64,000 nt of DNA from JACCXM01 sp046328335 (GCA_046328335.1 JAXLWU010000020.1:30413-94412), one strand, 5' to 3'. Shown: positions 52,156 to 61,430, counted from the stretch's first letter. Made by a program: numbers and translations. Notes: generated from the letters alone by a model not told the origin.

Positions 52156-53898
52156 ATGCCCGCCACACCTGATCCGATTACCACCGAAATCATCCGTAAT
52201 ATGTTCCTCTCCTGTGCCCAGGATATGAACGCGACCCTCTTTCGCTCCGCCTACACCCCGGTCATCTACGAGGGTCTCGATTGCGCTGTCGCGCTCCTCG
52301 ACGAGAACGCCGACGTGCTCGGGCAGGCGGCCGGAGTCCCGCTCTTCGTCGGCAACCTCGAGGTCTGCGTCAAGATCACCACCGAGATGCTTGGCGTGGA
52401 GCAGTATGAACCGGGCGACATCTTCCTGATGAATGACCCGTACCTGCAGGGAACGCACCTCAACGATGCTACGGTCTTCGGGCCGATCTTCATCGAGGAA
52501 GATGGTGAATCGCGTCTCGTCGGGTTCGCCGCCACCCGCGCTCATTGGCTCGATGTCGGCGGCAAGGATCCCGGCGTCACGATGGACTCGACCGAGGTCT
52601 ACCAGGAGGGGGTGCGCTGGGGACCGACGAAGATCGTTTCCCGGTATGAACCGCGGCAGGAATTGATCGACCATCTCAAGCGCAACAGCCGGTTCGGCAC
52701 GTCGCTCGTCGGCGATCTCAATGCCCAGATCGCCGCCTGCCGCACCGGCGAGGCGCGGCTGCGGGCGATCATCGCCCGCTTCGGCCGGGAGGCGGTGAGC
52801 GTCGCCCGGACCGAGATCGCGCGGCAAACGGCGCAGCTCGACCGGGAGGCGATCGCCGCGATCCCGGACGGGGTTTACGAGGCGGAAGGGACGCTCGACA
52901 ACGACGGGATCGGCGATGAGCCGGTGCGGGTCAAGGTGCGGGTGGAGATCGCCGGAGAGACGATGACCGTCGATCTGACCGGTTCCTCACCGGCCACCCG
53001 CGGCCCGGTCAATTGCGGCATCGCCCAAACGATCTCCGCGGTGCGAATGGCGTACAAACTGTTGATCCACCCCGATCGCCCGGTGGACGGCGGCACCTTC
53101 CCGACGCTTACCATCCATGCGCCGGCCGGGACGATTTTCCACGCCCAGGAGCCCTCCGCCTGCCAGTGGTACTTCACGCCGCTCGGTCTGATGACCGATC
53201 TCATCGTCAGCGCGCTCGCCCCGGCCATTCCGGACCGGGTGGCGGCGGCGCATTACGGCGATTCGATGGTGGTAGCCACCGCGGGGCGCGATCCCCGGCG
53301 CAACAACGCCCCATTCCTGACCATCGAGCCGACGCCCGGCGGCTGGGGCGGGTACGCGACCGGCGATGGGCAGGATGGGCTGATCAACAATGTCAATGGC
53401 GCCTTCCGCGATTTTCCGGTGGAGGTCTGGGAAACGAAATACCCGATCCAGATCGTCTCCTACGGTTTCCGCCCTGACAGCGGCGGTGCCGGGGAATGGC
53501 GGGGCGGTTGTGGGCTGGAGCGGGTCTACCGCTTCGAGACCGACGCCAGTGTCTACCTCTGGTTCGAGCGCTCGCGCACTCCGGCGTGGGGTCTGTTCGG
53601 GGGCGGCGCGGCGGCGGGACCGCACAACGAGATCCGGGGCAGCCTTGCCGTCGAGCCGTTGAAAGTCAACGCCCTGAAAGTGCAACAGGGCGACGAGATG
53701 ATGCTTCGTACCGGCGGCGGCGGTGGCTTCGGCGCACCGCTGAGGCGCGATCCGCAGCGGGTGCGCGCTGACGTTCGCGCCGGATACCTCAGCCGCGCCG
53801 CGGCCGAACGCGACTACGCGGTAGTGCTGCGCGACGATCTCGCCGTCGATGCCGTGGCGACCGCGCGCCTGCGAGCTGAACGTGGGGGGCGGATGTGA
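52156..53898 (+). CDS. hyuB: Hydantoinase B / oxoprolinase family protein (HyuB)
   Basis: A 580-residue subunit of an ATP-dependent N-methylhydantoinase/5-oxoprolinase-type enzyme. Landmarks: ITTEIIRNMFLSCAQDMNATL, AYTPVIYEGLDCAVALLDEN, EPGDIFLMNDPYLQGTHLND, TVDLTGSSPATRGPVNCG, NNVNGAFRDFPVE, and a Gly-rich C-terminal LRTGGGGGFG. The ATG at 52156 follows AGAAGGAA. It works with the HyuA subunit encoded 308 bp downstream, a longer gap than usual because of R2 repeats. Substrate may be hydantoins, oxoproline or related cyclic amides. Confidence 0.92.
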   Translation: MPATPDPITTEIIRNMFLSCAQDMNATLFRSAYTPVIYEGLDCAVALLDENADVLGQAAGVPLFVGNLEVCVKITTEMLGVEQYEPGDIFLMNDPYLQGTHLNDATVFGPIFIEEDGESRLVGFAATRAHWLDVGGKDPGVTMDSTEVYQEGVRWGPTKIVSRYEPRQELIDHLKRNSRFGTSLVGDLNAQIAACRTGEARLRAIIARFGREAVSVARTEIARQTAQLDREAIAAIPDGVYEAEGTLDNDGIGDEPVRVKVRVEIAGETMTVDLTGSSPATRGPVNCGIAQTISAVRMAYKLLIHPDRPVDGGTFPTLTIHAPAGTIFHAQEPSACQWYFTPLGLMTDLIVSALAPAIPDRVAAAHYGDSMVVATAGRDPRRNNAPFLTIEPTPGGWGGYATGDGQDGLINNVNGAFRDFPVEVWETKYPIQIVSYGFRPDSGGAGEWRGGCGLERVYRFETDASVYLWFERSRTPAWGLFGGGAAAGPHNEIRGSLAVEPLKVNALKVQQGDEMMLRTGGGGGFGAPLRRDPQRVRADVRAGYLSRAAAERDYAVVLRDDLAVDAVATARLRAERGGRM

Positions 53899-53952
53899 TG
53901 TGGACTGTGGGTGGTGAACCAGATGAAGGAACCTCGCGGGTCCTTGGCGTGG

Positions 53953-54026
53953 GCCCTCACCCCAACCTCTCGAAGACCCCTCACCCCCCACCCCTCGCCC
54001 CGCGCACGGGGCGAGGGGTGGGGGGC
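53953..54026. repeat. Repeat family R2 copy
   Basis: CCCTCACCCCAACCTCTCG start; CCCCTCGCCCCGCGCACGGG / GCGAGGGGTGGGGG palindrome. Confidence 0.55.
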
Positions 54027-54099
54027 AGTGCGTCGGCAGTATGGTCAAGTCGGTTCCCCGAACCAGCGAGTGCGAGGCTGATAAGGCGTTCGATCCCAG

Positions 54100-54142
54100 A
54101 GCCCCTCGCCCGTCGCAGGGGAGAGGGGTGGGGGGTGAGGGG
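54100..54142. repeat. Repeat family R2 copy
   Basis: AGCCCCTCGCCCGTCGCAGG / GGAGAGGGGTGGGGGGTGAG. Confidence 0.55.
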
Positions 54143-54206
54143 ATTTGCTGGAGAGAGGGCGCTCATTGGGGATGAAGACGCTGGTCAAGACAAAGGAGCG
54201 AACCCG

Positions 54207-56231
54207 ATGAGTGGTTACCGCGTGGCGATGGACATCGGCGGCACCTTCACCGATTTTGTCGTGCACGATCTCGATTCGGGGCGGGACGCCATCGGCAAGG
54301 TGCTCAGCACACCGCCCAATCTGGCGGAAGGCGTCGTCTCCGGTCTGCGCGCACTGGTGCCCGATCCGGCGGCGATCGAACTGATCGTCCACGGCACGAC
54401 GGTTGGGTTGAACGCGTTTCTCGAACGGCGCGGCGCGCGGGTGCTGCTGATCACCACCCACGGCTTCAAGGACATCTACGCCATTGCCCGGGGAGACCGC
54501 AAACGGCTCTACGATTTGCACTATCGCAAGCCAGCCCCCCTCGTGCCGCAAACCGATATCCATACCGTGCGGGAGCGCGTGCGTTGGGATGGCACGGTGC
54601 AGGAACCGCTCCATTCCGAGGATCTGGCCCCAATCGTCGCCGCGATCCGGGCGGAAGGGATCGGCGCGGTCGCCGTCTGCCTGATCCACGCCAATGTCAA
54701 TCCCGAGCATGAACTGGAGGTGCGCCGCCTGCTGCGGGCGGCCGTGCCCGAGGTCTCCATTTCACTCTCGCACGAGGTGGCGCGCGAATGGCGCGAATAC
54801 GAGCGCACATCGACGGTGGCGCTCAACGCCTACATCGCCCCGCCGACACTTGGTTACTTGCAACGACTGGAAGGCGAACTCGCCAATCTCGGTGTGCCGG
54901 GCCAACTCCATGTCATGCAATCGAACGGCGGGGTGATGACCGCCACCGCCGCGCGTCGTCTCCCGATTCAGACACTTCTGTCCGGGCCGGTCGGCGGCGC
55001 GATCGGCGGCGCGGCGCTCAGCCGCGATCTGGGTAAGCCGAACCTGCTCTGCGTCGATATGGGCGGGACCTCGTTCGATCTCTCGCTCGTCATCAACGGC
55101 GCATTGACCGTCTCGCCGGAGACGAGCCTGGAAGGGCTGCCGGTGCTGATGGCGGTGGTCGATATCCACACCATCGGCGCGGGCGGCGGGTCGCTGGCCT
55201 GGCTGGAGGCAGGGGCGCTGCGGGTCGGCCCTCGCTCTGCCGGGGCCTCGCCGGGGCCGGCCTGCTACGGCCGTGGCGGCGAGCAGCCGACCGTCACCGA
55301 CGCCAATCTCCTTCTCGGCCGCTTGAATCCCGACTACTTTCTGGCCGGTGGGATGCCGCTCGATCGCGTTGCCGCGGAACGCGCGCTAGCGGGGGTGGCG
55401 ACGCAACTCGGACTGAGCAACGAGGCGCTGGCGGAGGGGATGCTCTCGATCATCAACGCCAAGATGGCCGATGCCATGCGCACGATTACCGTGCGGCGCG
55501 GGATCGATCCACGGGAGTTCTCCCTGGTGGCCTACGGCGGCGCGGGGCCGATGCATGCCGTGGCGCTGGCGGCGGAACTCGATATCAGCGAGGTAATCGT
55601 CCCGGTCGCGCCGGGGGCGTTCTCCGCGATGGGGATGCTCGAAACGAATATCCGCCACGATCTCAGCCGCACTTTCTACGCGCCGCTAGCGGAAACGCTT
55701 CCCGATCAGATCGATGCCCTCTTTGCCGAACTGGAGGCGCACGGTCGCGCCGTGTTGCGCGACGAGCAGATTCCGGCGGAGCGGATGCTCTTCATCTGCA
55801 CCGCCGACATGCGCTACGTCGGGCAGGAGTACTTCATCAACGTGACCGTGCCGCGCGAAGGGGCGATCACGGCAGAGACGATCAGGGAACTGGACGCCAG
55901 ATTCCACGGGTTGTACGAGACCCGGTACGGTCACGCCACGCTTGGCGCGCCAATCGAGATCGTCAATCTCCGCATTGCGGCAGTCGGCTTGCTCCCGGAG
56001 CGCCGCGGCGGCGCGTGGCCGGACGGCGGCGCCCATGAACCCGCGACCCGGCTGGTCCGTTTAGACGGCGTGCCGCATCAGGCCGCCATCCTGCGCCGTG
56101 ACCGCCTGCCGGTCGGCGCGTTCTTCAGTGGTCCCGCGATCATCGAGGAGGAGACGGCAACGACCGTGCTCCCGCCCGGCTGGCAAGGCCGCATCGACGA
56201 ACTGGGGAACCTGGTGCTCACTCTGGCGTGA
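54207..56231 (+). CDS. hyuA: Hydantoinase A / oxoprolinase family protein (HyuA)
   Basis: A 674-residue subunit with the ASKHA ATPase fold. Landmarks: YRVAMDIGGTFTDFVVHD (phosphate 1), IVHGTTVGLNAFLERRGARV, FKDIYAIARGDRKRLYD, HEVAREWREYERTSTVALNA, LLCVDMGGTSFDLSLV (phosphate 2), TIGAGGGSLAWLEAGALRVG and AYGGAGPMHAVALAAELDI. The ATG at 54207 follows AAAGGAGC; the frame is open upstream through repeats only. It uses ATP to open the ring in partnership with HyuB. A truncated VOC-type gene follows after 24 bp. Confidence 0.93.
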   Translation: MSGYRVAMDIGGTFTDFVVHDLDSGRDAIGKVLSTPPNLAEGVVSGLRALVPDPAAIELIVHGTTVGLNAFLERRGARVLLITTHGFKDIYAIARGDRKRLYDLHYRKPAPLVPQTDIHTVRERVRWDGTVQEPLHSEDLAPIVAAIRAEGIGAVAVCLIHANVNPEHELEVRRLLRAAVPEVSISLSHEVAREWREYERTSTVALNAYIAPPTLGYLQRLEGELANLGVPGQLHVMQSNGGVMTATAARRLPIQTLLSGPVGGAIGGAALSRDLGKPNLLCVDMGGTSFDLSLVINGALTVSPETSLEGLPVLMAVVDIHTIGAGGGSLAWLEAGALRVGPRSAGASPGPACYGRGGEQPTVTDANLLLGRLNPDYFLAGGMPLDRVAAERALAGVATQLGLSNEALAEGMLSIINAKMADAMRTITVRRGIDPREFSLVAYGGAGPMHAVALAAELDISEVIVPVAPGAFSAMGMLETNIRHDLSRTFYAPLAETLPDQIDALFAELEAHGRAVLRDEQIPAERMLFICTADMRYVGQEYFINVTVPREGAITAETIRELDARFHGLYETRYGHATLGAPIEIVNLRIAAVGLLPERRGGAWPDGGAHEPATRLVRLDGVPHQAAILRRDRLPVGAFFSGPAIIEEETATTVLPPGWQGRIDELGNLVLTLA

Positions 56232-56255
56232 CGGCGATCACGGGGAGGAATGACC

Positions 56256-56759
56256 ATGGAGGATACCAAGGGGCCGCCGATGCCGATCTCGCAGATCGCG
56301 ATCGTGGTCAAGGACATCCATGCCGCGATGGAGGCGTACCAGCAGGCACCCGGTTGGGGACCGTGTCAGGTCTACGAGCACAAGCCGCCCGCATTGCACG
56401 ATACCCATCTCCACGGTGAAGCGCAGCCCTACACCATGATTGGCGCCGAGACGCACGTCGGCCCGATCGTCGTCGAATTGCTGCAGCCGGTGAAAGGACC
56501 GGGCGTCGATGCGGGGACGGTTGGCAGGTGGCGCAACCGTCCCCTCCTTGCGGGCGATGGCCTCGGTGGTCCCGCGGACGGTTCGTTAGCACCGGCACGT
56601 TTGTCCGCAGGCCGACAGGATGCGAACGCGAGCCGCGTTCACACTGCCGCAACCGCCGCTCGTTCCTTGGTCCAGTACGTCGCGGCATTCGTGCTTTCTC
56701 CCGGGAGCCGATCCCATATATTGGAAGATGGATTGAGCAACGCGTCATCTGTGACGTAG
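56256..56759 (+). pseudogene. Truncated VOC/glyoxalase-superfamily gene fused to unrelated sequence
   Basis: The first 80 residues are a VOC half-domain: ISQIAIVVKDIHAAMEAYQQ, PGWGPCQVYEHKPPALHDT, and GPIVVELLQPVKGPG. Related proteins near hyu genes (methylmalonyl-CoA-epimerase-like) would go on to GEGLHHIGF and a second half. Here, from about 56500, the sequence is unrelated and low in recognisable content, running to a stop at 56759 and overlapping the end of the convergent exported-protein gene. The ATG at 56256 has GGGGAGG upstream. Best read as a gene cut by a rearrangement at the edge of the exported-protein block. Confidence 0.6.
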
Positions 56760-58777
56760 ACCCAGCCGGCATTGCGCTGCTTGGACAGGCGGATCGCGTT
56801 CAGCATGTCCGCCTCGGCGGTCGTGGTGTGGACGAGGTGCCAGAAGCGCTCGGCGGGATACTTCCATTCCCAGGCGTTAGACGGCAGCTGCCACGGGTTG
56901 GCCGTCCCCGTCGCATAGGAGGGAAGGGGCAGTTTGGGGGGCTCACCCGGTTTGGGAGGGTCAACGGGAGGGGCCACGTAGTAACCCTCGAAGTTGATGA
57001 TGATGTCGGCCCGACGGATGTAGGACTCGGTCGTCCTCTTGCCCGGATTGATCACCACCACCCGCTGGCCTGATTTCGTCTTGACGTGGTCATAGAGCGC
57101 CTTGTAGTAGGCCAGTTTGGTTGGATCATCATCGTCCCACACTTGGTCGAAGAAGATGCCGTCGACACCGTACATGGTGTAGTGCTGGTCGACGAGGGCC
57201 TTGACGCATTCGAGGGCGGTGCCGCATTCGGGGCGAGCTTTCGTGTCTTTCCCGTAATCGGTGTCGACGTAGCCCAGGACCAGGAGACCTTTGGCTTTGC
57301 AGAGATCGACCTGGTCGACGTAGGCTGGTTCCTGCGAGTATCCCAGCTGGTCGAAGCCCGCCGGGTTGATGACCGCCAGACCGACGGGCGGGACTCCCGC
57401 CCTGAGCGTATCCCAGCGGGGACTGGGTACGAAATAGGATGGAACAGCCACGCGTTGGGCCAGACCGGTCGAGGCGAGGAACGCTGCGGTAAAGGCCGTG
57501 TCCCGGGGGGTCCCAGCGCGGGTGAAGCAGCGCACCTGCAGGCCCAGTGCCGACGACCAGGATGCCACTTTACAATGCGCCGACTTCGCGCCGAACACGC
57601 TCACGAGGACGGTACCCCGATCGAGGGTTTGCCCAGGAAAATTCACCCGATAGACGCCGGTCTTCTCGCGCGTGATCGTGTTGGTCGCCCCACTCGAGTT
57701 GAACCGATAGACGGAGCGCGGCGTGTACGACGACAGCGCGCTTGGCTGATCGGCCAAGACGTAGGCACTCGCCGTCCCTGATCCGGTGGCGCTGAAGGGA
57801 GATCCCACTAGGCTGATGCCCGACACATGTGACAGCGTGAATTTGGTATCCGCCGCGACCCCAGTCCCGTTGAAGCACCGCACCTTAACCTCTTCGGCCG
57901 TGCCGTTGCGACCCCACCCCGCCACCTGGCACCGCCCGTTCCCTGAACCGTAAGCGGTCACCTGGACGTGCACCGTGCCGTCGGTTCCTAGGTTTGGCAG
58001 CCGCGCGGTGTAGGCGCCGGTCCCGGTGCGCGTTACCGTGTTCTTCGCCTTGGTCGAATTGAACTGGTAGGTCAGACTCGGCGTGTAGGAGGCTGTCGTT
58101 GGTTTGTCGGCCCAAAGGTACGCGGTTGGCTGTGGGGTGTCCTTCAGGTTGACGTAGGTCAAGGCGAAGACCCCGTCCGTTGGCGACCCGTCGAGGGTGA
58201 AGCAGCGCACGCTGACTTCCTGAGTGGTGCCATTGGGTCGCCACGAGGCGACCTTGCACGACCCGGGCCCGCTGGCGTCGTTGCCGGCGACGAGGCTACC
58301 GACGGCGGTGACCTGCACCGTCCCTGCAGCCACCCCGAGGTTTGGCAGCCGCGCGGTGTAGGCGCCGGTGCCCGTGCGCACGACCGTGTTGATTGCCCCG
58401 GTCGAATTGAACTGGTAGGTCCGGGTTGGCGTATACGAGCCACCGACCGGCAGCGATTGGTTGGCCAGGAGGTAGGCCCAACCGAACTGGGCCGCGGCCT
58501 CCACCGACGCGGCCTCGGCCGCGAACCTCGTCTGCCTGCCCTGCGTGTCCTTGTTCTTGCCCTTGTCCTTCTTGCCGTGGTTGGGCCGGTGGCTGGGCTT
58601 CTGGTGCGTGTCTCTGCCCTTGCCCTGCTTGCCCAGGCGAGCACTTTCCACCCCAGGAGATGGCACGAGGTGGGCCACCAGATCGGTGAGGACCCCGAGG
58701 ACGCCAGCAACGGTGCTGCGGCGCGACGCCGGGGCCGACAGCCTATGTACGATTTGGTTGATTCGCTCTCCCACCAT
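56639..58777 (-). CDS. Exported spherulation-specific family 4-type TIM-barrel protein with three tandem beta domains
   Basis: A 712-residue exported protein. From the ATG at 58777 (AAGGA upstream), S-R-R falls at 18-20 after ERINQIVHRL; an in-frame ATG five codons earlier is possible. A Lys-rich linker (GKQGKGRDTHQKPSHRPNHG, then KKDKGKNKD) follows. Three tandem domains of about 115 residues (near 95-215, 216-330, 331-430) repeat SYTPxxxYxFNS, TGxYxARLPN, C-x-VASW and V-RCF. The C-terminal 270 residues match the spherulation-specific family 4 barrel: VPSYFVPSPRWDTL, VGLAVINPAG, LVLGYVDTDYG, VDGIFFDQVWDD, VVINPGKRT. A sugar-acting role is plausible. It lies 24 bp after the HExxH gene, so it is co-transcribed. 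Confidence 0.85.
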   Translation of the reverse strand: MVGERINQIVHRLSAPASRRSTVAGVLGVLTDLVAHLVPSPGVESARLGKQGKGRDTHQKPSHRPNHGKKDKGKNKDTQGRQTRFAAEAASVEAAAQFGWAYLLANQSLPVGGSYTPTRTYQFNSTGAINTVVRTGTGAYTARLPNLGVAAGTVQVTAVGSLVAGNDASGPGSCKVASWRPNGTTQEVSVRCFTLDGSPTDGVFALTYVNLKDTPQPTAYLWADKPTTASYTPSLTYQFNSTKAKNTVTRTGTGAYTARLPNLGTDGTVHVQVTAYGSGNGRCQVAGWGRNGTAEEVKVRCFNGTGVAADTKFTLSHVSGISLVGSPFSATGSGTASAYVLADQPSALSSYTPRSVYRFNSSGATNTITREKTGVYRVNFPGQTLDRGTVLVSVFGAKSAHCKVASWSSALGLQVRCFTRAGTPRDTAFTAAFLASTGLAQRVAVPSYFVPSPRWDTLRAGVPPVGLAVINPAGFDQLGYSQEPAYVDQVDLCKAKGLLVLGYVDTDYGKDTKARPECGTALECVKALVDQHYTMYGVDGIFFDQVWDDDDPTKLAYYKALYDHVKTKSGQRVVVINPGKRTTESYIRRADIIINFEGYYVAPPVDPPKPGEPPKLPLPSYATGTANPWQLPSNAWEWKYPAERFWHLVHTTTAEADMLNAIRLSKQRNAGWVYVTDDALLNPSSNIWDRLPGESTNAATYWTKERAAVAAV

Positions 58778-58801
58778 CGCTTGATCCTTCATGAACGCCC
58801 T

Positions 58802-60214
58802 CTAAATATCGACACAGGTAAAGACGGTCGTCCCGCAGACGTTGCCGGCGGGGCAGCACCAGTCGTAGTTCGGTGACGTACAGCAGACGGTTCCCTCCTT
58901 ACAGCACACCCGATTGCAGCACGTGGGGTAGTTGAGCGAGCAGCACCCGCCGTTGGGGCAGCAAACGGGCGCGAAGTCATAGCAGCAGCCGCACGCACCA
59001 GCCCGGGTGGGCACACACCGCCCGCCGCAGCATGATTGCCCGTCCTCACACCTCGTCACGGAGCCGTCGCTCGCCATGCAACAGGTGGGATCAGGCTGGC
59101 AGGTGGTGTTGCTGCACTTCAGACATGGATCACCGCAGTCCACGGCCACGCACTGTCCGTCCCGGCACTCCTCGCACGCCTCGCAGACCTTCGGCGCACA
59201 GGTGCTCGTCTCCGGGTCGGCGCACTCCTCGCACACGCCGCAACACGCCTGACCGCATGCAACCGCGGCCCGCCGCAGACCGTCTCCGCATCCGCAACGG
59301 GAACAGTCCGGATCCTTAGCCTCGAGTTTGTCGCGTGCGTTACCGCACAAGGTGGAGTCCCGTTCGATCTCGGCGCTCACCGCCGCGATGACCCTGTCGA
59401 GGTCGGTATTTAGCGCCGCCGTCGCCGCGGCAAGCGCCAAGTCGTCGTCCAGGCCATCACGCGCCACACAGGCGTAACAGGTGCGCTGCTTCCATTCGCG
59501 CGCGTACCACTCCTGGATGGCCTCGTTGTCCTGCAAATGCAGCGCCTCGTGCTCGTCGACCATGGTGAAATAGTCCCGGGCCATGGTCATGCAGTCTTCG
59601 GAAACACCCTGCGTGCCATAATTCCAATCGGGCCGGAAGACCCGCTGCTCCACGTCCGTCGCGAATTCCACGGTCACCTGCGCGCATACTCGATTCGCCG
59701 GTACCGGCCGAAGCGCGGCCCCAACCCGAACGCAGACCCCGCTCTCTCCAGGCTGCTTTGGATCGACAGGCCGCGACGGGTCAAAGCCTGCAGGCACCCG
59801 ATCTGCTCGCCCCAAGCCTGTCTCACCCCGGGTCTTGAACACGAACCGGCCGATCGTCACACCGCCCACGTTGTGCTGCGGGTAGCGTTCCAGTGTCCAG
59901 TTGGTCTTGCCGTTCTCGTACCAGATGCCGCCGAGACGCAAATCCTTGATAGCGTCGCATCCGCCAACCTGGTTGTTTGGGACGGGGCGAATCGTGGCGC
60001 GCCGTCCCGGCTCAAGTGCCTGCGCGCACGGCGGCTTGCGCCGTGGCGGCGTACCGCTCTTGTCCTTGTTCTTTCGTTTCCTGGTGCCCTTCTTGCCAGC
60101 CGCTCCGAAGAGTGGCGTGGAAAGCGAGCCGCCGAGAAGAGTGCCCAGAAATCCTCGCCTGGTGCGTGGCCCGATTAGCGCGCGAGCCAAGGCGTCGAAT
60201 CGCAAGGAGTCCAT
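58802..60214 (-). CDS. Exported Cys-rich protein with HExxH motif, F6-D7/R19-R20 module
   Basis: A 470-residue exported protein. The ATG at 60214 has GGAGG upstream; RFDALARAL lies at 5-13 and T-R-R at 18-20, followed by GFLGTLLGGSLSTPLFG. A Lys/Arg-rich tract (GKKGTRKRKNKDKSG) precedes a domain (about 65-290) containing VDEHEALHLQDNEAIQEWY, a HExxH zinc-metallopeptidase-type motif placed as in DUF922-like proteins, with an acidic residue shortly after. The last 165 residues are packed with Cys in EGF- or knottin-like spacing (CCGVCEECAD, CCGGRCVPT, CCCKEG-type runs). Possibly a secreted protease with a Cys-rich binding tail. It is first in an operon with the barrel protein. Confidence 0.8.
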   Translation of the reverse strand: MDSLRFDALARALIGPRTRRGFLGTLLGGSLSTPLFGAAGKKGTRKRKNKDKSGTPPRRKPPCAQALEPGRRATIRPVPNNQVGGCDAIKDLRLGGIWYENGKTNWTLERYPQHNVGGVTIGRFVFKTRGETGLGRADRVPAGFDPSRPVDPKQPGESGVCVRVGAALRPVPANRVCAQVTVEFATDVEQRVFRPDWNYGTQGVSEDCMTMARDYFTMVDEHEALHLQDNEAIQEWYAREWKQRTCYACVARDGLDDDLALAAATAALNTDLDRVIAAVSAEIERDSTLCGNARDKLEAKDPDCSRCGCGDGLRRAAVACGQACCGVCEECADPETSTCAPKVCEACEECRDGQCVAVDCGDPCLKCSNTTCQPDPTCCMASDGSVTRCEDGQSCCGGRCVPTRAGACGCCYDFAPVCCPNGGCCSLNYPTCCNRVCCKEGTVCCTSPNYDWCCPAGNVCGTTVFTCVDI

Positions 60215-60636
60215 CCGTCCTCCGGCACACCATGGCGAATCCAGGGAAAGCAGTGCGTGAGCAAGCCGCCCGGCACACCTGGGCCTTTCATGCAGACGCA
60301 TCCTATGCGAGGTGGGATTGCAATCGCATCCGTATTTCATACGGAGCTGATCTTCTGCGGACGCCTCACCATCGCTAGGTAAGGTGTGCCGCTGATCCCA
60401 AACCGACCTATACCGATGCGCTTGGGGACGATGACATCAGGGAGACGTTGACTTCACTTTGCAGGAATCTGGCGAAATCCTCCGCGGACCGCGACTCCGC
60501 ATCAGCCTGCTCACACCCGATCGCAGGACAGCATCCAGTTCTGTGCCTCGATCCCGCTCGACAATCAGGCCGCTGCACGCTACTGTTCGGTGTACACATC
60601 GAGGTTATGTATTCTCGACGCAAGGAGGCGTGAGGC
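60215..60636. other. Divergent regulatory region of two exported-protein genes
   Basis: 422 bp between divergent genes. It contains an operator-like pair at 60315-60344. No gene seen; the last 30 bases hold the AAGGAGG of the right gene. Confidence 0.4.
60315..60344. promoter_or_regulatory. Candidate operator: two adjacent small palindromes
   Basis: GGATTGCAATC at about 60315-60325 and CCGTAT-TTC-ATACGG at 60330-60344. They lie about 100 bp upstream of the left gene start. Confidence 0.3.
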
Positions 60637-61278
60637 ATGGATGGTGGGCAGTTCGATGCCCTGGCGCGTCTGGCGGGGAGCAGGCGCGGCCTGCTGGGCG
60701 CGATCGGCGTCCTGGTTGGCTCTGCCGGTTTTGATCTTGCGGAGGCGGGTCGAAAGCGGCACAAGCGCCGCCGTCGTCGCCAGCGCGATAACGACAATTC
60801 CAAGAAGAAGCGCCAGTACCCGGTCTTCACGACCTGTTACACGTCTGATGGCGGCGAGGTAGGGGAGATCCCGGACGGACCGCACCCCACCTGTCAGAGT
60901 TCCTACGACCCGGACGAATTCGTGCCGTGCAATCCCGAGGTCACCTTCGCCGCCCTCAAGGCGAAGTGCGACGAGACCTACCCGGAGTGCAACGGCGAGT
61001 GCCGGATCAAGGCGGAGCCAATCGTAGGGTTGGGTGATTGTCCGGATTTCACGGATTGCGTCGTGACGAATGGTCCACCGCAGCCCATCCCAGGCGGCCC
61101 CCATGCCTCCTGCTGGAGTTGGCCTGACTTCAAGTGCGAGACCTGCCCGAACGAAAAACCCGACTATCAGGGGCTCAAGGATCTCTGCGGCACCGCCTAT
61201 CCGCCGGGTAAGCCGATTACTTGTTGGGATCGCCTCGGCCGGAACGATTGTTACCCGATCGGATGCGACGGGTGTTGA
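60637..61278 (+). CDS. Exported Cys-containing protein with F6-D7 module
   Basis: A 213-residue exported protein. The ATG at 60637 follows AAGGAGG. Residues 5-11 are QFDALAR, but S-R-R is at 15-17, three residues earlier than in the other members (a deletion of about one helical turn). The hydrophobic segment GLLGAIGVLVGSAGF and a strongly basic tract (GRKRHKRRRRRQRD) follow. The mature domain has about 14 Cys and two similar halves: CYTSDGGEVGEIPDGPHPTC and then VVTNGPPQPIPGGPHASCW, each leading to a C-x-x-x... LKxxC segment. I do not recognise the family. Confidence 0.75.
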   Translation: MDGGQFDALARLAGSRRGLLGAIGVLVGSAGFDLAEAGRKRHKRRRRRQRDNDNSKKKRQYPVFTTCYTSDGGEVGEIPDGPHPTCQSSYDPDEFVPCNPEVTFAALKAKCDETYPECNGECRIKAEPIVGLGDCPDFTDCVVTNGPPQPIPGGPHASCWSWPDFKCETCPNEKPDYQGLKDLCGTAYPPGKPITCWDRLGRNDCYPIGCDGC

Positions 61279-61376
61279 CGCGGTAGAGCATTTTACCATG
61301 ATACCGGGGAAATTCGTGGTCGATGAAGAGCATCTGACACAGTTGACGGGTAAAGCGTGCCACCTGCCGAAGGTGG

Positions 61377-61430
61377 CCCTCACCCCAGCTTTGGCTCTTT
61401 CCCCAGCCTCCCTCCGCTGGAGAGAGGCTC
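61377..61430. repeat. Repeat family R2, degenerate copy
   Basis: CCCTCACCCCAGCTTTGGC start and CCTCCGCTGGAGAGAGGCTC end. Confidence 0.5.

Larger units (their letters stand above)
53899..54206. other. Intergenic repeats between hyuB and hyuA
   Basis: 308 bp containing two R2 copies (53953-54026 and 54100-54142). AAAGGAGC before 54207 is the hyuA ribosome site. The hyuB frame region itself is not continued. Confidence 0.5.
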
